A stretch of 64,000 bases of DNA from Actinoplanes lutulentus (GCF_003259845.1 NZ_QLMJ01000003.1:248001-312000), one strand, 5' to 3'. Positions 8,382 through 17,689 are shown, counted from the stretch's first letter. The notes: generated from the sequence alone by a model not told the origin. Translations and numbers: made by a program.

Positions 8382-8699
8382 GTGACCGATGAGATCGTGA
8401 CGAGCCTGGATGTCGTCGATGGCACGGCGACCGTGTCGTTGCAGGGCGAGATCGACATCCTGACCGTGGAGCAACTGCGGGTCATCCTGGGCGAGGCGGT
8501 CGCGAGCCGTCCGCAGGAGATCGTGGTGGACATGGCCGGTGTCGCGTTCATCGACTCGACCGGGCTGGGCGCGCTGATCTCCGGATTTCAGCGCGCCCGG
8601 GACAAGGCGATCGCGTTCCGGCTCACCCGGCCGAGCGTCAACGTGCGGCAGATCCTGGTGCTGAGCGGCCTGCTGGAGGTCGTCCAGGTCACGCCTTGA
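8382..8699 (+). CDS. STAS anti-anti-sigma factor
   Basis: A 105-residue protein from the GTG at 8382, after CGGAAGG. It is a single STAS domain with the phosphorylatable serine in FIDSTGLG (Ser59) and the preceding EIVVDMAGV strand. Family members bind an anti-sigma kinase when dephosphorylated and so release a sigma factor. No kinase or sigma gene is adjacent, so the partner is elsewhere. It diverges from fxsT and its 3' end overlaps the convergent MFS gene by 11 bases. Confidence 0.9.
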   Translation: MTDEIVTSLDVVDGTATVSLQGEIDILTVEQLRVILGEAVASRPQEIVVDMAGVAFIDSTGLGALISGFQRARDKAIAFRLTRPSVNVRQILVLSGLLEVVQVTP

Positions 8700-9966
8700 G
8701 CGTTGTCAGCCCGAGCTCGGGTGACATCGTCTTGATCTTCTTACCCGCGAAGAGCATCAAACTCAGGATCGAAGCTCCGATGGCCAGGGCGCCGGCGCCG
8801 TACCACGCTGCCGTGTAGGTGCCGAGCTGGTCGCGGACCAGGCCGGCGGCGGTCGCGGCGATCGCCGCGCCGAACTGGTGCGAGGCGAAGACCCAGCCGA
8901 AGACGATCGGACCGGCCGCGCCGAAGTACTCCCGGCACAGCGTCACGGTCGGCGGCACGGTGGCCACCCAATCCAGGCCGTAAAAGAGGATGAAGACCAG
9001 CATGCTCGGGTGCGCGGTGGCGGCCAGGATGGACGGCAGCACCAGCAGCGACAGCCCGCGCAGGAAGTAATAGCCGCCGAGCAGGATCCGGCTGTCCACC
9101 CGGTCGGTCAGCCAGCCGGACGCGATGGTCCCGGCGATGTCGAAGAGCCCGACCAGCGCCAGCAGGCTCGCCGCCGTGGTCTGCGGCATCCCGTGGTCGT
9201 GCGCCGCCGGGATGAAGTGCGTGCCGACCAGACCGTTGGTGGTCGCCCCACAGATCGCGAAACCGCCGGCGAGCAGCCAGAACGCCCGCGTCTTCGCGGC
9301 GTCACGCAGGCCGCGCAGGGCGTTGCGTGCAGCACCGCCGGTGTTACGGGCCGGCCGTTCGGTGAAGGTGCCGCCCAGAGCGCTCACGCCCAGGTCGGCC
9401 GGGTGATCCCGCAGACGCCAGAAGATCAGCGGCACGACGAGAAGCGCCGCGATCGAGACCGTCAGCGCGGCGGTACGCCAGCCGTCGGACACCGCGATCC
9501 GGGAAAGCACCGGCAGGAAGATCAGGTTGCCGGTGGCGCCGCCCGCCGTGAGCACTCCGGTGACCAGGCCGCGGTGCTTCACGAACCAGCGGCCGGTGAT
9601 GGTGGCGACGAACCCGAGGGCGAGCGACCCGGTACCGAGACCGACCAGCACACCCCAGCAGAGGATGAGCTGCCAGCTGTGCGACATCCACAGGGTCAGG
9701 AAGGAGCCCAGCGAGACCAGGAACAGCGCGGCCATGGCGACCCGGCGGATGCCGAACTTGTCCATCAGGGCCGCGGCGAACGGCGCGGTCAGGCCGTAGA
9801 GCAGCAGGTTCACCGACACGGCGGCCGAGATGGTGCCGAGCGACCAGCCGAACTCGTCGTGCAGCGGCTGCAGCAGGACCGACGGGGTGGCGCGGAAGCC
9901 GGCGGCGCCGATCAGCGCGATGAAGGTCACCGCGGCCACGGCCCAGGCGGGATGGATTCGTCTCAC
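8689..9966 (-). CDS. MFS transporter, oxalate/monocarboxylate-like
   Basis: A 425-residue protein with about 12 hydrophobic helices in two halves and a hydrophilic middle loop around 195-220 (TERPARNTGG). DKFGIRR after helix 2 is the MFS loop 2-3 signature, and LTDRVDSR marks its second-half equivalent. The N terminus (FRATPSVLLQPLHDEFGWS) resembles the monocarboxylate/oxalate-formate branch. The substrate cannot be read from sequence. It diverges from the GlxA-type regulator gene, 53 bp away, which may control it. Confidence 0.85.
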   Translation of the reverse strand: MRRIHPAWAVAAVTFIALIGAAGFRATPSVLLQPLHDEFGWSLGTISAAVSVNLLLYGLTAPFAAALMDKFGIRRVAMAALFLVSLGSFLTLWMSHSWQLILCWGVLVGLGTGSLALGFVATITGRWFVKHRGLVTGVLTAGGATGNLIFLPVLSRIAVSDGWRTAALTVSIAALLVVPLIFWRLRDHPADLGVSALGGTFTERPARNTGGAARNALRGLRDAAKTRAFWLLAGGFAICGATTNGLVGTHFIPAAHDHGMPQTTAASLLALVGLFDIAGTIASGWLTDRVDSRILLGGYYFLRGLSLLVLPSILAATAHPSMLVFILFYGLDWVATVPPTVTLCREYFGAAGPIVFGWVFASHQFGAAIAATAAGLVRDQLGTYTAAWYGAGALAIGASILSLMLFAGKKIKTMSPELGLTTLKA

Positions 9967-10019
9967 GACACAGATCCTGCTTGTTTTCCAACACGGAGAC
10001 GAGTGGCCGGGAGGCCATG

Positions 10020-10997
10020 ATGCGTAAGAATCGAGCCATGGCGCATGTGATCGGCATCTTGGTCTGCGACGGTCTGGTCCCCTTCGACCTGGGGGTGCCG
10101 ACCCAGATCTTCCTGACCGCCCGGGACGAGGACGGCAACCGCCTCTACGAAGTGATCGTCTGCGGCGCCGGGCCGGTGCGGACCGAGGCGGGGTTCACGG
10201 TCATCCCGGAATTCGGCCTGGATTCACTGGCCCGGGCCGACACAGTGATCGTGCCGGGGATTCACAGCGGTGGCCCGGTCACCGACGGGACGCTGCCCTC
10301 CCCCGTGCGGGACGTGCTCTTGGCCGCGTCCGCGCGTGGGGCTCGGATCGTCTCGATCTGCACGGCCGCCTCGGTGCTGGCCGCCGCCGGGCTGCTCGAC
10401 GGGCGGCCGGCCGCCACCCACTGGGCGTGGGCCAAGCGGATCGGCGGGCTCTATCCGCAGGTCGACTGGGACTTCGACGTGCTCTTCGTGGACGACGGCA
10501 ACGTGCTGACGTCGGCCGGGGTGGGTGCCGGGGTGGATCTGTGCCTGCACATCGTGCGTACCGATCACGGCGCTGACGTGGCGAACCGGGTGGCCCGCCG
10601 CTGCGTCGTCCCGCCGTGGCGGGACGGCGGGCAGGCGCAGTTCATCGAGCGTCCGGTGCCGGCCGCCGGCGGCGCCGGCACCGAGGCGACCCGGACCTGG
10701 GTGCTGGAGCGGCTGGCGGAACCGGTGAGCCTGGAGGAGATGGCGGGACACGCGAGGATGAGCGTGCGCACGTTCACCCGCCGATTCCGCGATGAGACCG
10801 GGCTGAGTCCCCGGCAGTGGCTGCTGCGGCAGCGGGTGGAGCACGCGCGGATCCTGCTCGAATCGACCGACCTCGGCGTCGACGCGGTCGCCCGGCGGGC
10901 CGGCCTGGGCAGCGCCACCGCGCTCCGGCAGCATCTGCACGCCACGATCGGGGTGGCGCCTTCGGCGTACCGGAGGACATTCCGGCACACCGGCTGA
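10020..10997 (+). CDS. GlxA/FtrA-type AraC regulator with DJ-1/PfpI domain
   Basis: A 325-residue protein. The ATG at 10020 has GGGAGG five bases before it; ATGs at 10017 and 10038 are alternatives. Residues 5-185 form a DJ-1/PfpI-like domain with the nucleophile-elbow cysteine in IVSICTAASVLAAAGLL. Residues about 225-325 are a two-helix-turn-helix AraC domain (SVRTFTRRFRDETGLSPRQWL, LGSATALRQHLHATIGVAPSAYRR). Such proteins are transcription factors with a catabolic or sensing N-terminal domain. It diverges from the MFS transporter, its likely target. Confidence 0.9.
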   Translation: MRKNRAMAHVIGILVCDGLVPFDLGVPTQIFLTARDEDGNRLYEVIVCGAGPVRTEAGFTVIPEFGLDSLARADTVIVPGIHSGGPVTDGTLPSPVRDVLLAASARGARIVSICTAASVLAAAGLLDGRPAATHWAWAKRIGGLYPQVDWDFDVLFVDDGNVLTSAGVGAGVDLCLHIVRTDHGADVANRVARRCVVPPWRDGGQAQFIERPVPAAGGAGTEATRTWVLERLAEPVSLEEMAGHARMSVRTFTRRFRDETGLSPRQWLLRQRVEHARILLESTDLGVDAVARRAGLGSATALRQHLHATIGVAPSAYRRTFRHTG

Positions 10998-11076
10998 TCT
11001 CCCTACGGCTCAGTTCCATGGCTGATCGCCCGATGGGTCCGATACAGGACCTGTGCCGCGCTCCGCTGAGGACTCC

Positions 11077-12741
11077 ATGGATCAGACGTTCCGCCCGTTG
11101 CTCGATGCCCTCAAGCAGATCGGTGTCGACGCTCACGCGATCGACGCGGCATCTGAAGAGGCGCAGCGCAGCGGGCGGTCCGTGCGTGCCGTCCTGATCA
11201 ACGACCAGGTGGTTACCGAGGAGCAGCTGACCCAGGCGGCCGCCGCCGCGTTCGGCATCAACACCCTGGACCTGGTCGGTTTCACCCCCGATCCGACCGC
11301 GCTCAAGCGGATCCCGCTGCCGGTGGTGCTCCGGCACCGGGTGCTCGGCCTCGCCATCAACGACGGCGAGCTGGTCGTCGGCGTGACCGACCCGGCCGAC
11401 GTGGTGGCCCTCGATGACGTCCGCGCGGCGACCGGCATGACCATCCGCCCGGTCGTGGTGGCCCGCAGCGAGGTCCGGCGGATCATCGAACGCCTCCAGC
11501 GCGAGGGCGCCGACCTCGCCGATCTGGCCGACGACGCTGAGGAATCCTCCGGCATGTCGGCCCAGGCGACCAGCGCCGACGACGCCCCGATCGTCCGGTA
11601 CGTGAACAGCCTGATCGAGCAGGCCGTCATGAACCGCGCCTCCGACCTGCACCTGGAGCCGACCGAGGACGACATGCGGGTGCGGTACCGGATCGACGGC
11701 GTACTGCACGAGCTGGACGTGGTGCCGCGCGGCGTGATGGCCGCCCTCACGTCCCGCATCAAGATCATGTCGGGTGTCGACATCACCGAGAAGCGGCTGC
11801 CGCAGAACGGCCGGATCAGCGCGCTCATCCGGGATCGGACGGTCGACCTGCGTACCGCGACGCTGCCCACGGTCTGGGGCGAGAAGATCGTGCTCCGTGT
11901 CCTGGACACCGGCGGCATCGACCTCGACCTGGCAAAACTCGGCTTCACCCAGCACAACCTGGACCGGTTCAGCGCGTCCTTCACCAAACCGCACGGGATG
12001 GTCCTGGTCACCGGCCCGACCGGTTCCGGCAAGTCCACCACGCTGTACGCCACCCTCGGCAAGATCAGTCGGCCGGAGGTCAACGTGATCACGGTCGAGG
12101 ACCCGGTCGAGTACCGGCTGCGCGGCGTGAACCAGGTCCAGGTCAACGCGAAGGCCGGGCTTACCTTCGCGGCGGTGCTGCCGGCGATTCTGCGTACCGA
12201 CCCGGACGTGGTGCTGATCGGTGAGATCCGGGATGGCGCCACCGCGCAGATCGCGGTCGAGGCCGCGCTCACCGGTCACCTCCTGCTCTCCACGCTGCAC
12301 ACCAACGACGCCCCCGGCGCTGTCACCCGGCTCACCGAGATGGGCATCGAGCCGTTCCTGGTCGGCTCCTCGCTGGACTGCGTGCTGGCACAGCGGCTCG
12401 CCCGGCGGATCTGCGACTGGTGCAAGGAGGCGTACGCACCGACCGAAGAGGAGATCGTCGGCGCCAACTGGCCGCTGGAGGACCTGGCGTTCCCACAGGT
12501 GCTGTACCGGCCGGTGGGCTGCCGCAACTGCGCGAACACCGGTTACAAGGGCCGGATCGCGGTGCACGAGGTCATGCCGATCAGCGCGGAGATCGAGTCG
12601 TTGACCATCAAACGGGCCTCGACCGGCGAGATCCGCGAGGTCGCCCTCGAACAAGGCATGTACGAACTGCGGGCCGACGGCCTGGCCAAGGCCGCCGGCG
12701 GGCTCACCTCGATCCGGGAAGTGTCCCGGGTCGCCATCTGA
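11077..12741 (+). CDS. pilB: Type IV pilus assembly ATPase PilB
   Basis: A 554-residue GspE/PilB secretion ATPase from the ATG at 11077, with TGAGGA four bases upstream. The N-terminal domain (about 1-150) is of the GSPII_E_N type. The motor has Walker A GPTGSGKST near residue 313, the Asp box VEDPVEY, Walker B VVLIGEIRD and the His box LLLSTLHTNDA. CDWC and CRNC near the C terminus form the zinc site of extension ATPases. It powers pilin polymerisation at the inner face of the membrane. It is the first gene of an eight-gene pilus operon. Confidence 0.96.
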   Translation: MDQTFRPLLDALKQIGVDAHAIDAASEEAQRSGRSVRAVLINDQVVTEEQLTQAAAAAFGINTLDLVGFTPDPTALKRIPLPVVLRHRVLGLAINDGELVVGVTDPADVVALDDVRAATGMTIRPVVVARSEVRRIIERLQREGADLADLADDAEESSGMSAQATSADDAPIVRYVNSLIEQAVMNRASDLHLEPTEDDMRVRYRIDGVLHELDVVPRGVMAALTSRIKIMSGVDITEKRLPQNGRISALIRDRTVDLRTATLPTVWGEKIVLRVLDTGGIDLDLAKLGFTQHNLDRFSASFTKPHGMVLVTGPTGSGKSTTLYATLGKISRPEVNVITVEDPVEYRLRGVNQVQVNAKAGLTFAAVLPAILRTDPDVVLIGEIRDGATAQIAVEAALTGHLLLSTLHTNDAPGAVTRLTEMGIEPFLVGSSLDCVLAQRLARRICDWCKEAYAPTEEEIVGANWPLEDLAFPQVLYRPVGCRNCANTGYKGRIAVHEVMPISAEIESLTIKRASTGEIREVALEQGMYELRADGLAKAAGGLTSIREVSRVAI

Positions 12742-12796
12742 CGCGGCGCCGCACCTGATCGGTACTAAACACCGTCCCTTCGGTGCCGAATCAAAT

Positions 12797-12844
12797 GTCG
12801 TCGGGACGACGGGTCATCGGGACGCCGGGTCGTCGGGACGAGGA
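12797..12844 (+). repeat. Three tandem 16-bp repeats before pilT
   Basis: Three near-identical 16-bp units, 12797-12812, 12813-12828 and 12829-12844, share GTCRTCGGGACG followed by a GC-rich tail. They fill the gap between the pilB stop and the pilT ribosome site. Confidence 0.85.
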
Positions 12845-12861
12845 AAGGACCGGAGCGGGAA

Positions 12862-13980
12862 ATGGACACGATCGAGCAGGTTCGGCAGCCGGACACGGCC
12901 GCCACCTCGGACGATCTGGACGTGCTCGACCAGTTGCTCGTCACTCTGGTGGAATCTCGTGGCTCCGACCTGCACCTGACCGTCGGCTCACCGCCGATGA
13001 TGCGGGTCGACGGCTCGCTGCGGCCGGTTCCCGGTTACGGCAAGCTCAACGCCTCGGACACCGAGCTTCTGGCCCACGCGGCGGTCTCGCCGGAGCAATG
13101 GGAGACCTTCCTGCGTGTGCAGGAGATGGACTTCGCGCACAGCATCGTGGGCGTCTCCCGTTTCCGCGGCAACCTCTACCGGCAGCGAACCTCCTGCGGC
13201 GCGGTCTTCCGGGCCATCCCGCACAAGATCAAGCCGCTGGACGAGCTGGGCATGCCGGAGTCGGTGTCCCGGTTCGCGCATCTGCCGCGTGGCCTGGTGC
13301 TGGTCACCGGCCCGACCGGCTCCGGCAAGACCACGACCCTGGCCTCGCTTCTCGATCTGGCGAACCGCACCCGGGCCGACCACATCATCACGATCGAGGA
13401 CCCGATCGAGTTCCTGCACCCGCACAAGCGCAGCGTGGTCAATCAGCGCGAGGTGGGCACCGACACCGACAACTTCGCCAGTGCGCTCAAGCACGCGCTG
13501 CGGCAGGACCCGGACATCATCCTGGTTGGCGAGCTGCGTGACCTGGAGACGACCGCGACCGCGCTGACCGCCGCGGAGACCGGTCACCTCGTGCTGGCGA
13601 CGCTGCACACGCAGAGCGCCACACAGACCATCGACCGTGTCATCGACATCTTCCCGCCGCACCAGCAACTCCAGATCCGCGCCCAGCTGGCAGCCAGCCT
13701 CCAGGGCGTGATCACCCAGGCGCTGGCGCCGAAGGCCGACGGAAAAGGACGCGTCGTGATCGCCGAGATCCTGACCGCGACCCCCGCCATCCGGAGCCTG
13801 ATCCGTGAGGGCAAGTCGCACCAGATCCCGTCCTTCATGCAGGCCGGTGCCAGCGAGGGCATGCTCGCCTTCGATCAGCACCTGGCCGAGAAGGTCCGGG
13901 AGGGCTCGATCAGCCTGACGACCGCGCTGGAGATCAGCCACTCACCGGACGAGCTCAAACGGCTCGTGGGACGGGCGTGA
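12862..13980 (+). CDS. pilT: Type IV pilus retraction ATPase PilT
   Basis: A 372-residue protein from the ATG at 12862. SDLHLTVGSPPMMRVDG opens the PAS-like N domain; the motor has GPTGSGKTTT, ITIEDPIEF, IILVGELRD and LATLHTQSA. AIRSLIREGK near the C terminus matches the AIRNLIRE motif needed for retraction in PilT proteins. It lacks the zinc cysteines of PilB, which also points to PilT. It depolymerises the pilus and so powers twitching or retraction. It lies 120 bp after pilB and four bases before pilC. Confidence 0.95.
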   Translation: MDTIEQVRQPDTAATSDDLDVLDQLLVTLVESRGSDLHLTVGSPPMMRVDGSLRPVPGYGKLNASDTELLAHAAVSPEQWETFLRVQEMDFAHSIVGVSRFRGNLYRQRTSCGAVFRAIPHKIKPLDELGMPESVSRFAHLPRGLVLVTGPTGSGKTTTLASLLDLANRTRADHIITIEDPIEFLHPHKRSVVNQREVGTDTDNFASALKHALRQDPDIILVGELRDLETTATALTAAETGHLVLATLHTQSATQTIDRVIDIFPPHQQLQIRAQLAASLQGVITQALAPKADGKGRVVIAEILTATPAIRSLIREGKSHQIPSFMQAGASEGMLAFDQHLAEKVREGSISLTTALEISHSPDELKRLVGRA

Positions 13981-13984
13981 TCAG

Positions 13985-15217
13985 ATGCCGGCCACCAAGG
14001 TCTGGAACTACAACACGATCGACGCCCAGGGAAAGAAATCCAAGGGCACGATCGAGGCGCCCAACGAGGCCGCCGCCACACACATGCTGCGCCAGCGTGG
14101 CGAGGTTCCGCTCGGGCTGACCGAAGCGGGCCAGGGCATGCAGCGCGAGGTCAAGATCCCTGGCTTCGGCAACCGGGTCAAGATCAAGGACGTCGCGGTC
14201 TTCGCCCGGCAGTTCGCCACGATGACCGCGTCCGGCATGTCGCTGCTGCGTTCGCTGTCGATCCTTGAGGAGCAGACGTCCTCGCCACCGCTGAAGAAGG
14301 CGATCGCCGAGGTTCGTACCGACGTCGCCAGCGGTTCGGGACTCTCCGTCTCGATGGCCAAGCACGATCGGGTCTTCCCACGCCTGATGATCGCCATGAT
14401 CCGGGCCGGCGAGACCGGCGGCATGATCGACAAGGCTCTCGAACAGATCGCACAGAGCCTGGAGAAGGACACCGCGCTCCGCGGCAAGATCAAAGGCGCG
14501 CTGACCTACCCGGCGATCGTGCTCGGCTTCACCTTCGTCATGATCGCCGCGGTTCTCGTCTTCATCGTTCCGATCTTCGAGGCGATGTTCAAGAACCTCG
14601 GCGGCGAGCTGCCCGGAATCACCCAGTTCCTCGTGACGACCAGCCACAACATGGGCTGGATCGGCCCGCTCGTCATCGGCATCGGCGCGGGAACCAGCTT
14701 CGCGTACAAGCGCCAGATGCGGGCGAGCGCCGATTTCCGGTACAAGGTCGACGGAATCAAGCTGCGCATGCCGGTCTTCGGGTCGCTGCTGCGCAAGCTG
14801 GCGATGAGCCGGTTCTCCCGCAACCTGGGGCTTCTGCTCAACGTCGGCGTCCCGGTCATGCAGGCGCTGTCGGTGGTCGGCGAGACCACCGGCAACGAGG
14901 TCATCAACGTCGCCATGAAAGACGTCCAGGCCACCGTCCGTGACGGTCAGCCGATGTCCTCGGCCCTGCGCAACCACAAAATCTTTCCCGAAATGGTCAC
15001 ACAGATGATCGAAGTCGGTGAAGAAAGCGGCCAAATCAGTCAGATGCTGGACAAGGTTGCCGACTTCTACGACAGAGAGGTCGACGAGGCAGCCGAATCA
15101 CTGACGGCGTCGATCGAACCCATCATGGTGCTCGTCATGGGCGCCGTGGTCGGCGGCATGGTCGTCTGCCTCTACCTGCCGATGTTCACGATTTACCAGA
15201 ACATCCAGACGAGCTGA
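13985..15217 (+). CDS. pilC: Type IV pilus inner-membrane platform protein PilC
   Basis: A 410-residue protein starting four bases after the pilT stop. Two T2SSF domains are seen: one beginning VFARQFATMTASGMSLLRSL near 75 and the repeat beginning MSRFSRNLGLLLNVGVPVMQAL near 275. Three membrane helices are placed as usual (about 175-200, 220-240 and the last 35 residues). GEETGGMIDKAL-like and GEESGQISQMLDKVA motifs end each domain. PilC couples the PilB and PilT motors to pilin insertion and removal. Confidence 0.95.
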   Translation: MPATKVWNYNTIDAQGKKSKGTIEAPNEAAATHMLRQRGEVPLGLTEAGQGMQREVKIPGFGNRVKIKDVAVFARQFATMTASGMSLLRSLSILEEQTSSPPLKKAIAEVRTDVASGSGLSVSMAKHDRVFPRLMIAMIRAGETGGMIDKALEQIAQSLEKDTALRGKIKGALTYPAIVLGFTFVMIAAVLVFIVPIFEAMFKNLGGELPGITQFLVTTSHNMGWIGPLVIGIGAGTSFAYKRQMRASADFRYKVDGIKLRMPVFGSLLRKLAMSRFSRNLGLLLNVGVPVMQALSVVGETTGNEVINVAMKDVQATVRDGQPMSSALRNHKIFPEMVTQMIEVGEESGQISQMLDKVADFYDREVDEAAESLTASIEPIMVLVMGAVVGGMVVCLYLPMFTIYQNIQTS

Positions 15218-15299
15218 TCCTCAGCATTCCCGGCGGCTCCCGACTGCCGGTTTCGCACCACCTTCCCCGCCCCACCCTCATGCCCTGGAGGCACCCCGA

Positions 15300-15773
15300 A
15301 TGCAGGACGTCATCGCCAAGCTCCGCGCCAAGAAGGCCGACGAAGGCTTCACCCTGATCGAGCTCCTCGTGGTCGTGGTCATCATCGGTGTCCTCGTCGC
15401 CATCGCGGTCCCGGTCTACCTGAACTACCGCCAGGGTGCGGCCGACAAGTCGGCACAGTCCGACGTGCGCGGCGCGATCAGCGCGGTGGAGCAGTTCTAC
15501 ACGAACAACGGCAACGCGTACCCGACCGACAAGGCCAGCGCCACCGCTGCCACTTCGCTGGACCTGCCGGCCATCGGCACCGGCACCAAGGCCACCATCA
15601 CGCTCTCTGACAAGACCCAGCTGGCCTACGTCCCGAACGGCACCACCGCCTACCTGCTCTGCGCGAACAACACCGGCGGCAGCGGCAAGTGGTACCTCTA
15701 CGACAGCTCCACCGGTGGCTCCGTCAAGACCGTCAGCGGCACGCTCTCGCTGACCACCTGCAAGACCGCCTGA
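15300..15773 (+). CDS. pilA: Type IV major pilin (prepilin)
   Basis: A 157-residue prepilin with a 16-residue basic leader ending in glycine, then FTLIELLVVVVIIGVLVAIAV: a class III signal with Glu5 of the mature protein, cut after Gly16 and N-methylated by the peptidase encoded next. The rest is a small globular head rich in Thr, Ala and Gly. Cys residues in LLCANN and TTCKTA can form the C-terminal D-loop disulfide. TGGAGG lies about nine bases before the ATG. It is the only pilin in the operon, so it is likely the major subunit. Confidence 0.94.
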   Translation: MQDVIAKLRAKKADEGFTLIELLVVVVIIGVLVAIAVPVYLNYRQGAADKSAQSDVRGAISAVEQFYTNNGNAYPTDKASATAATSLDLPAIGTGTKATITLSDKTQLAYVPNGTTAYLLCANNTGGSGKWYLYDSSTGGSVKTVSGTLSLTTCKTA

Positions 15774-15780
15774 TTCGCCA

Positions 15781-15813
15781 CTTCGGTCCCGGGCATCGCG
15801 CCCGGGACCGAAG
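15781..15813 (+). terminator. Strong hairpin after the pilin gene
   Basis: A perfect 14-bp stem (15781-15794 with 15800-15813) and a five-base loop, starting eight bases after the pilin stop. No T-tract follows. It may be a partial terminator or a 3' stabiliser that lets pilin mRNA exceed that of the genes downstream. Confidence 0.65.
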
Positions 15814-15852
15814 GCACCGCAGGGAACCCCGCCGCGAGCCGATAGGAACGAC

Positions 15853-16641
15853 ATGACGGAGACGGTGCTGCTGTTCTGCCTGGCCGGCGTGCTCGGTCTT
15901 GCGGTCGGCTCGTTCCTCAACGTGGTGATCTACCGGGTTCCTCGCGGCGAGTCGCTGGTACGGCCCGGCTCGCACTGCCCGCACTGCGACAGCGCGGTAC
16001 GCCCGCGGCACAACGTCCCGGTGCTCGGCTGGCTGCTGCTGCGCGGCCGGTGCGCGGACTGCCGCACCCCGATCAGCGTCCGGTACCCCCTGGTCGAGGC
16101 CGGGACGGCCGCCCTGTTCGTGGCGGTCGGCGCCCGGTTCGGCTGGTCCTGGGAACTACCCGCCTACCTCTATCTCGCGGCCGTCGCGATCGCCCTGGCG
16201 CTCATCGACCTGGACGTCATGCGACTGCCCGACAAGATCGTCCTCCCTTCGTACGCGGTGGCCGTCGCCCTTCTGGTGCCGGTCTCGCTGGCCGCCGGTG
16301 ATCTGAGCGCGGTCATCCGGGGCCTCGTGGCAGCCGTCGCGCTCTACGTCTTCTACCTGGTCATCTCCTTCTGGGGGATGGGCGGCGGTGATGTGAAGCT
16401 CGCGCCGCTGCTCGGCTTCTATCTCGGCTGGCTCGGCTGGGGCGCGGTCGCGATCGGCGCGTTCGCCGGCTTCCTGCTCGGCGGGCTGGTCGGCGCGGTC
16501 CTGCTCGCACTCAAGCTCGCCAGCCGCAAGAGCAAGATCCCGTTCGGCCCGTACATGCTGGCCGGCGCGTTCCTCGCGGTCTTCGCGGCGACGCCGCTCG
16601 GCGACTGGTACAGCAACCTGCTCGTGGCACCCACGCTCTGA
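15853..16641 (+). CDS. pilD: Prepilin peptidase / N-methyltransferase PilD
   Basis: A 262-residue A24-family aspartic peptidase with about eight membrane helices. Two CxxC pairs (CPHC and CADC) lie in the cytoplasmic loop after helix 1, as in bifunctional enzymes. Catalytic Asp residues are in ALIDLDVMRLPD and in GMGGGDVKL. It cuts the pilin leader after glycine and methylates the new N terminus. AGGAACGAC precedes the ATG, and it follows the pilin gene and its hairpin. Confidence 0.95.
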   Translation: MTETVLLFCLAGVLGLAVGSFLNVVIYRVPRGESLVRPGSHCPHCDSAVRPRHNVPVLGWLLLRGRCADCRTPISVRYPLVEAGTAALFVAVGARFGWSWELPAYLYLAAVAIALALIDLDVMRLPDKIVLPSYAVAVALLVPVSLAAGDLSAVIRGLVAAVALYVFYLVISFWGMGGGDVKLAPLLGFYLGWLGWGAVAIGAFAGFLLGGLVGAVLLALKLASRKSKIPFGPYMLAGAFLAVFAATPLGDWYSNLLVAPTL

Positions 16642-16663
16642 CCGCTGATAGGAAGGAAGGCCG

Positions 16664-17689
16664 ATGGCCGGCGCAACACCGATCGGGCTCGACATCGGCT
16701 CGTCCTCTATCCGGGCGGTCGAGGTACGCCGCTCCAAAGACGACTACACCCTGATCAATTTCGGGCAGTTCCCGCTCCCGCCCGGCACCGTCACCGGCGG
16801 CGTCATCCAGGACCCGATCGCCGTCACGGCGGCGTTGAAGCAGCTCTGGGCCGCCTGCCGGTTCGGCACCAAGAAGGTCGCCATCGGCGTCACCAACCCG
16901 CAGCTGGTGGTCCGTGAGATGTCGATCGCCAACCTGCCGGCCAACCAGATGAAGCAGGCCCTGCCGTTCCAGGTCAAGGAGGCTCTGCCGCTCGCGGTCG
17001 AGCGCTCGCTGCTGGACTTCCTCCCGCTGGAGGAGCCCGGCGACAACCCGACCGTCCGCGGCCTGCTGATCGCCATGCCGAAGGACTCCGTGGTGACCAT
17101 GGTGCAGTCCGTGGAGAAGGCCGGCCTCCAGGTCACCGGCGTCGACCTGGCCTCGTTCGCGCTGCTGCGGTCCGCGTCCCGGCTGGACGCGCAGGTCGAG
17201 GCGATCGTCGACATCGGCGCCAACATCACCAGCGTCGTGGTGCATGCGGACGGGGAGCCGATCTTCGTGCGTACCCTCCCCCGCGGTGGCACCGAGGTGA
17301 CCGAGAGCATCGCGACCCGGCTGGGTGTCGACACGGCCGAGGCCGAGGCGATCAAGTGCCGCAACGGGCTGCACGGCGACGGCAACCCGGACACCGTCGC
17401 GGCGCTCACCGACGCGGTCCGGCCGCTCGCCAGCGAGCTGCGCAGTTCCTTCACCTATCTCGCTTCCGGCGAGCGGCAGAAGCAGGTCACCCGGGTGTCG
17501 CTCTGCGGCGGCAGCGCACTGATGCCCGGCCTCGCCGAGCACCTCCAGGAGCAGCTCGGCGTCGCGGTGATGTACGCGGACTCGACGGCCCGCCTGCGTG
17601 ACACCCGGAAGGCCCGCGAACGCGGATTCGACAGTTTCGTGCCGTCGGCGGCGGTGTCGATCGGCCTCACCCTGGGAGCGTCGCGATGA
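16664..17689 (+). CDS. pilM: Type IV pilus assembly protein PilM
   Basis: A 341-residue actin-like ATPase. GLDIGSSSIRAVEV is the phosphate-1 motif, IVDIGANITSVVV the phosphate-2 motif and SLCGGSALMPGLAEHL the adenosine motif. PilM sits in the cytoplasm and binds the N-terminal tail of PilN. AGGAAGGAAGG precedes the ATG, and its stop overlaps the pilN start (ATGA). Confidence 0.94.
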   Translation: MAGATPIGLDIGSSSIRAVEVRRSKDDYTLINFGQFPLPPGTVTGGVIQDPIAVTAALKQLWAACRFGTKKVAIGVTNPQLVVREMSIANLPANQMKQALPFQVKEALPLAVERSLLDFLPLEEPGDNPTVRGLLIAMPKDSVVTMVQSVEKAGLQVTGVDLASFALLRSASRLDAQVEAIVDIGANITSVVVHADGEPIFVRTLPRGGTEVTESIATRLGVDTAEAEAIKCRNGLHGDGNPDTVAALTDAVRPLASELRSSFTYLASGERQKQVTRVSLCGGSALMPGLAEHLQEQLGVAVMYADSTARLRDTRKARERGFDSFVPSAAVSIGLTLGASR

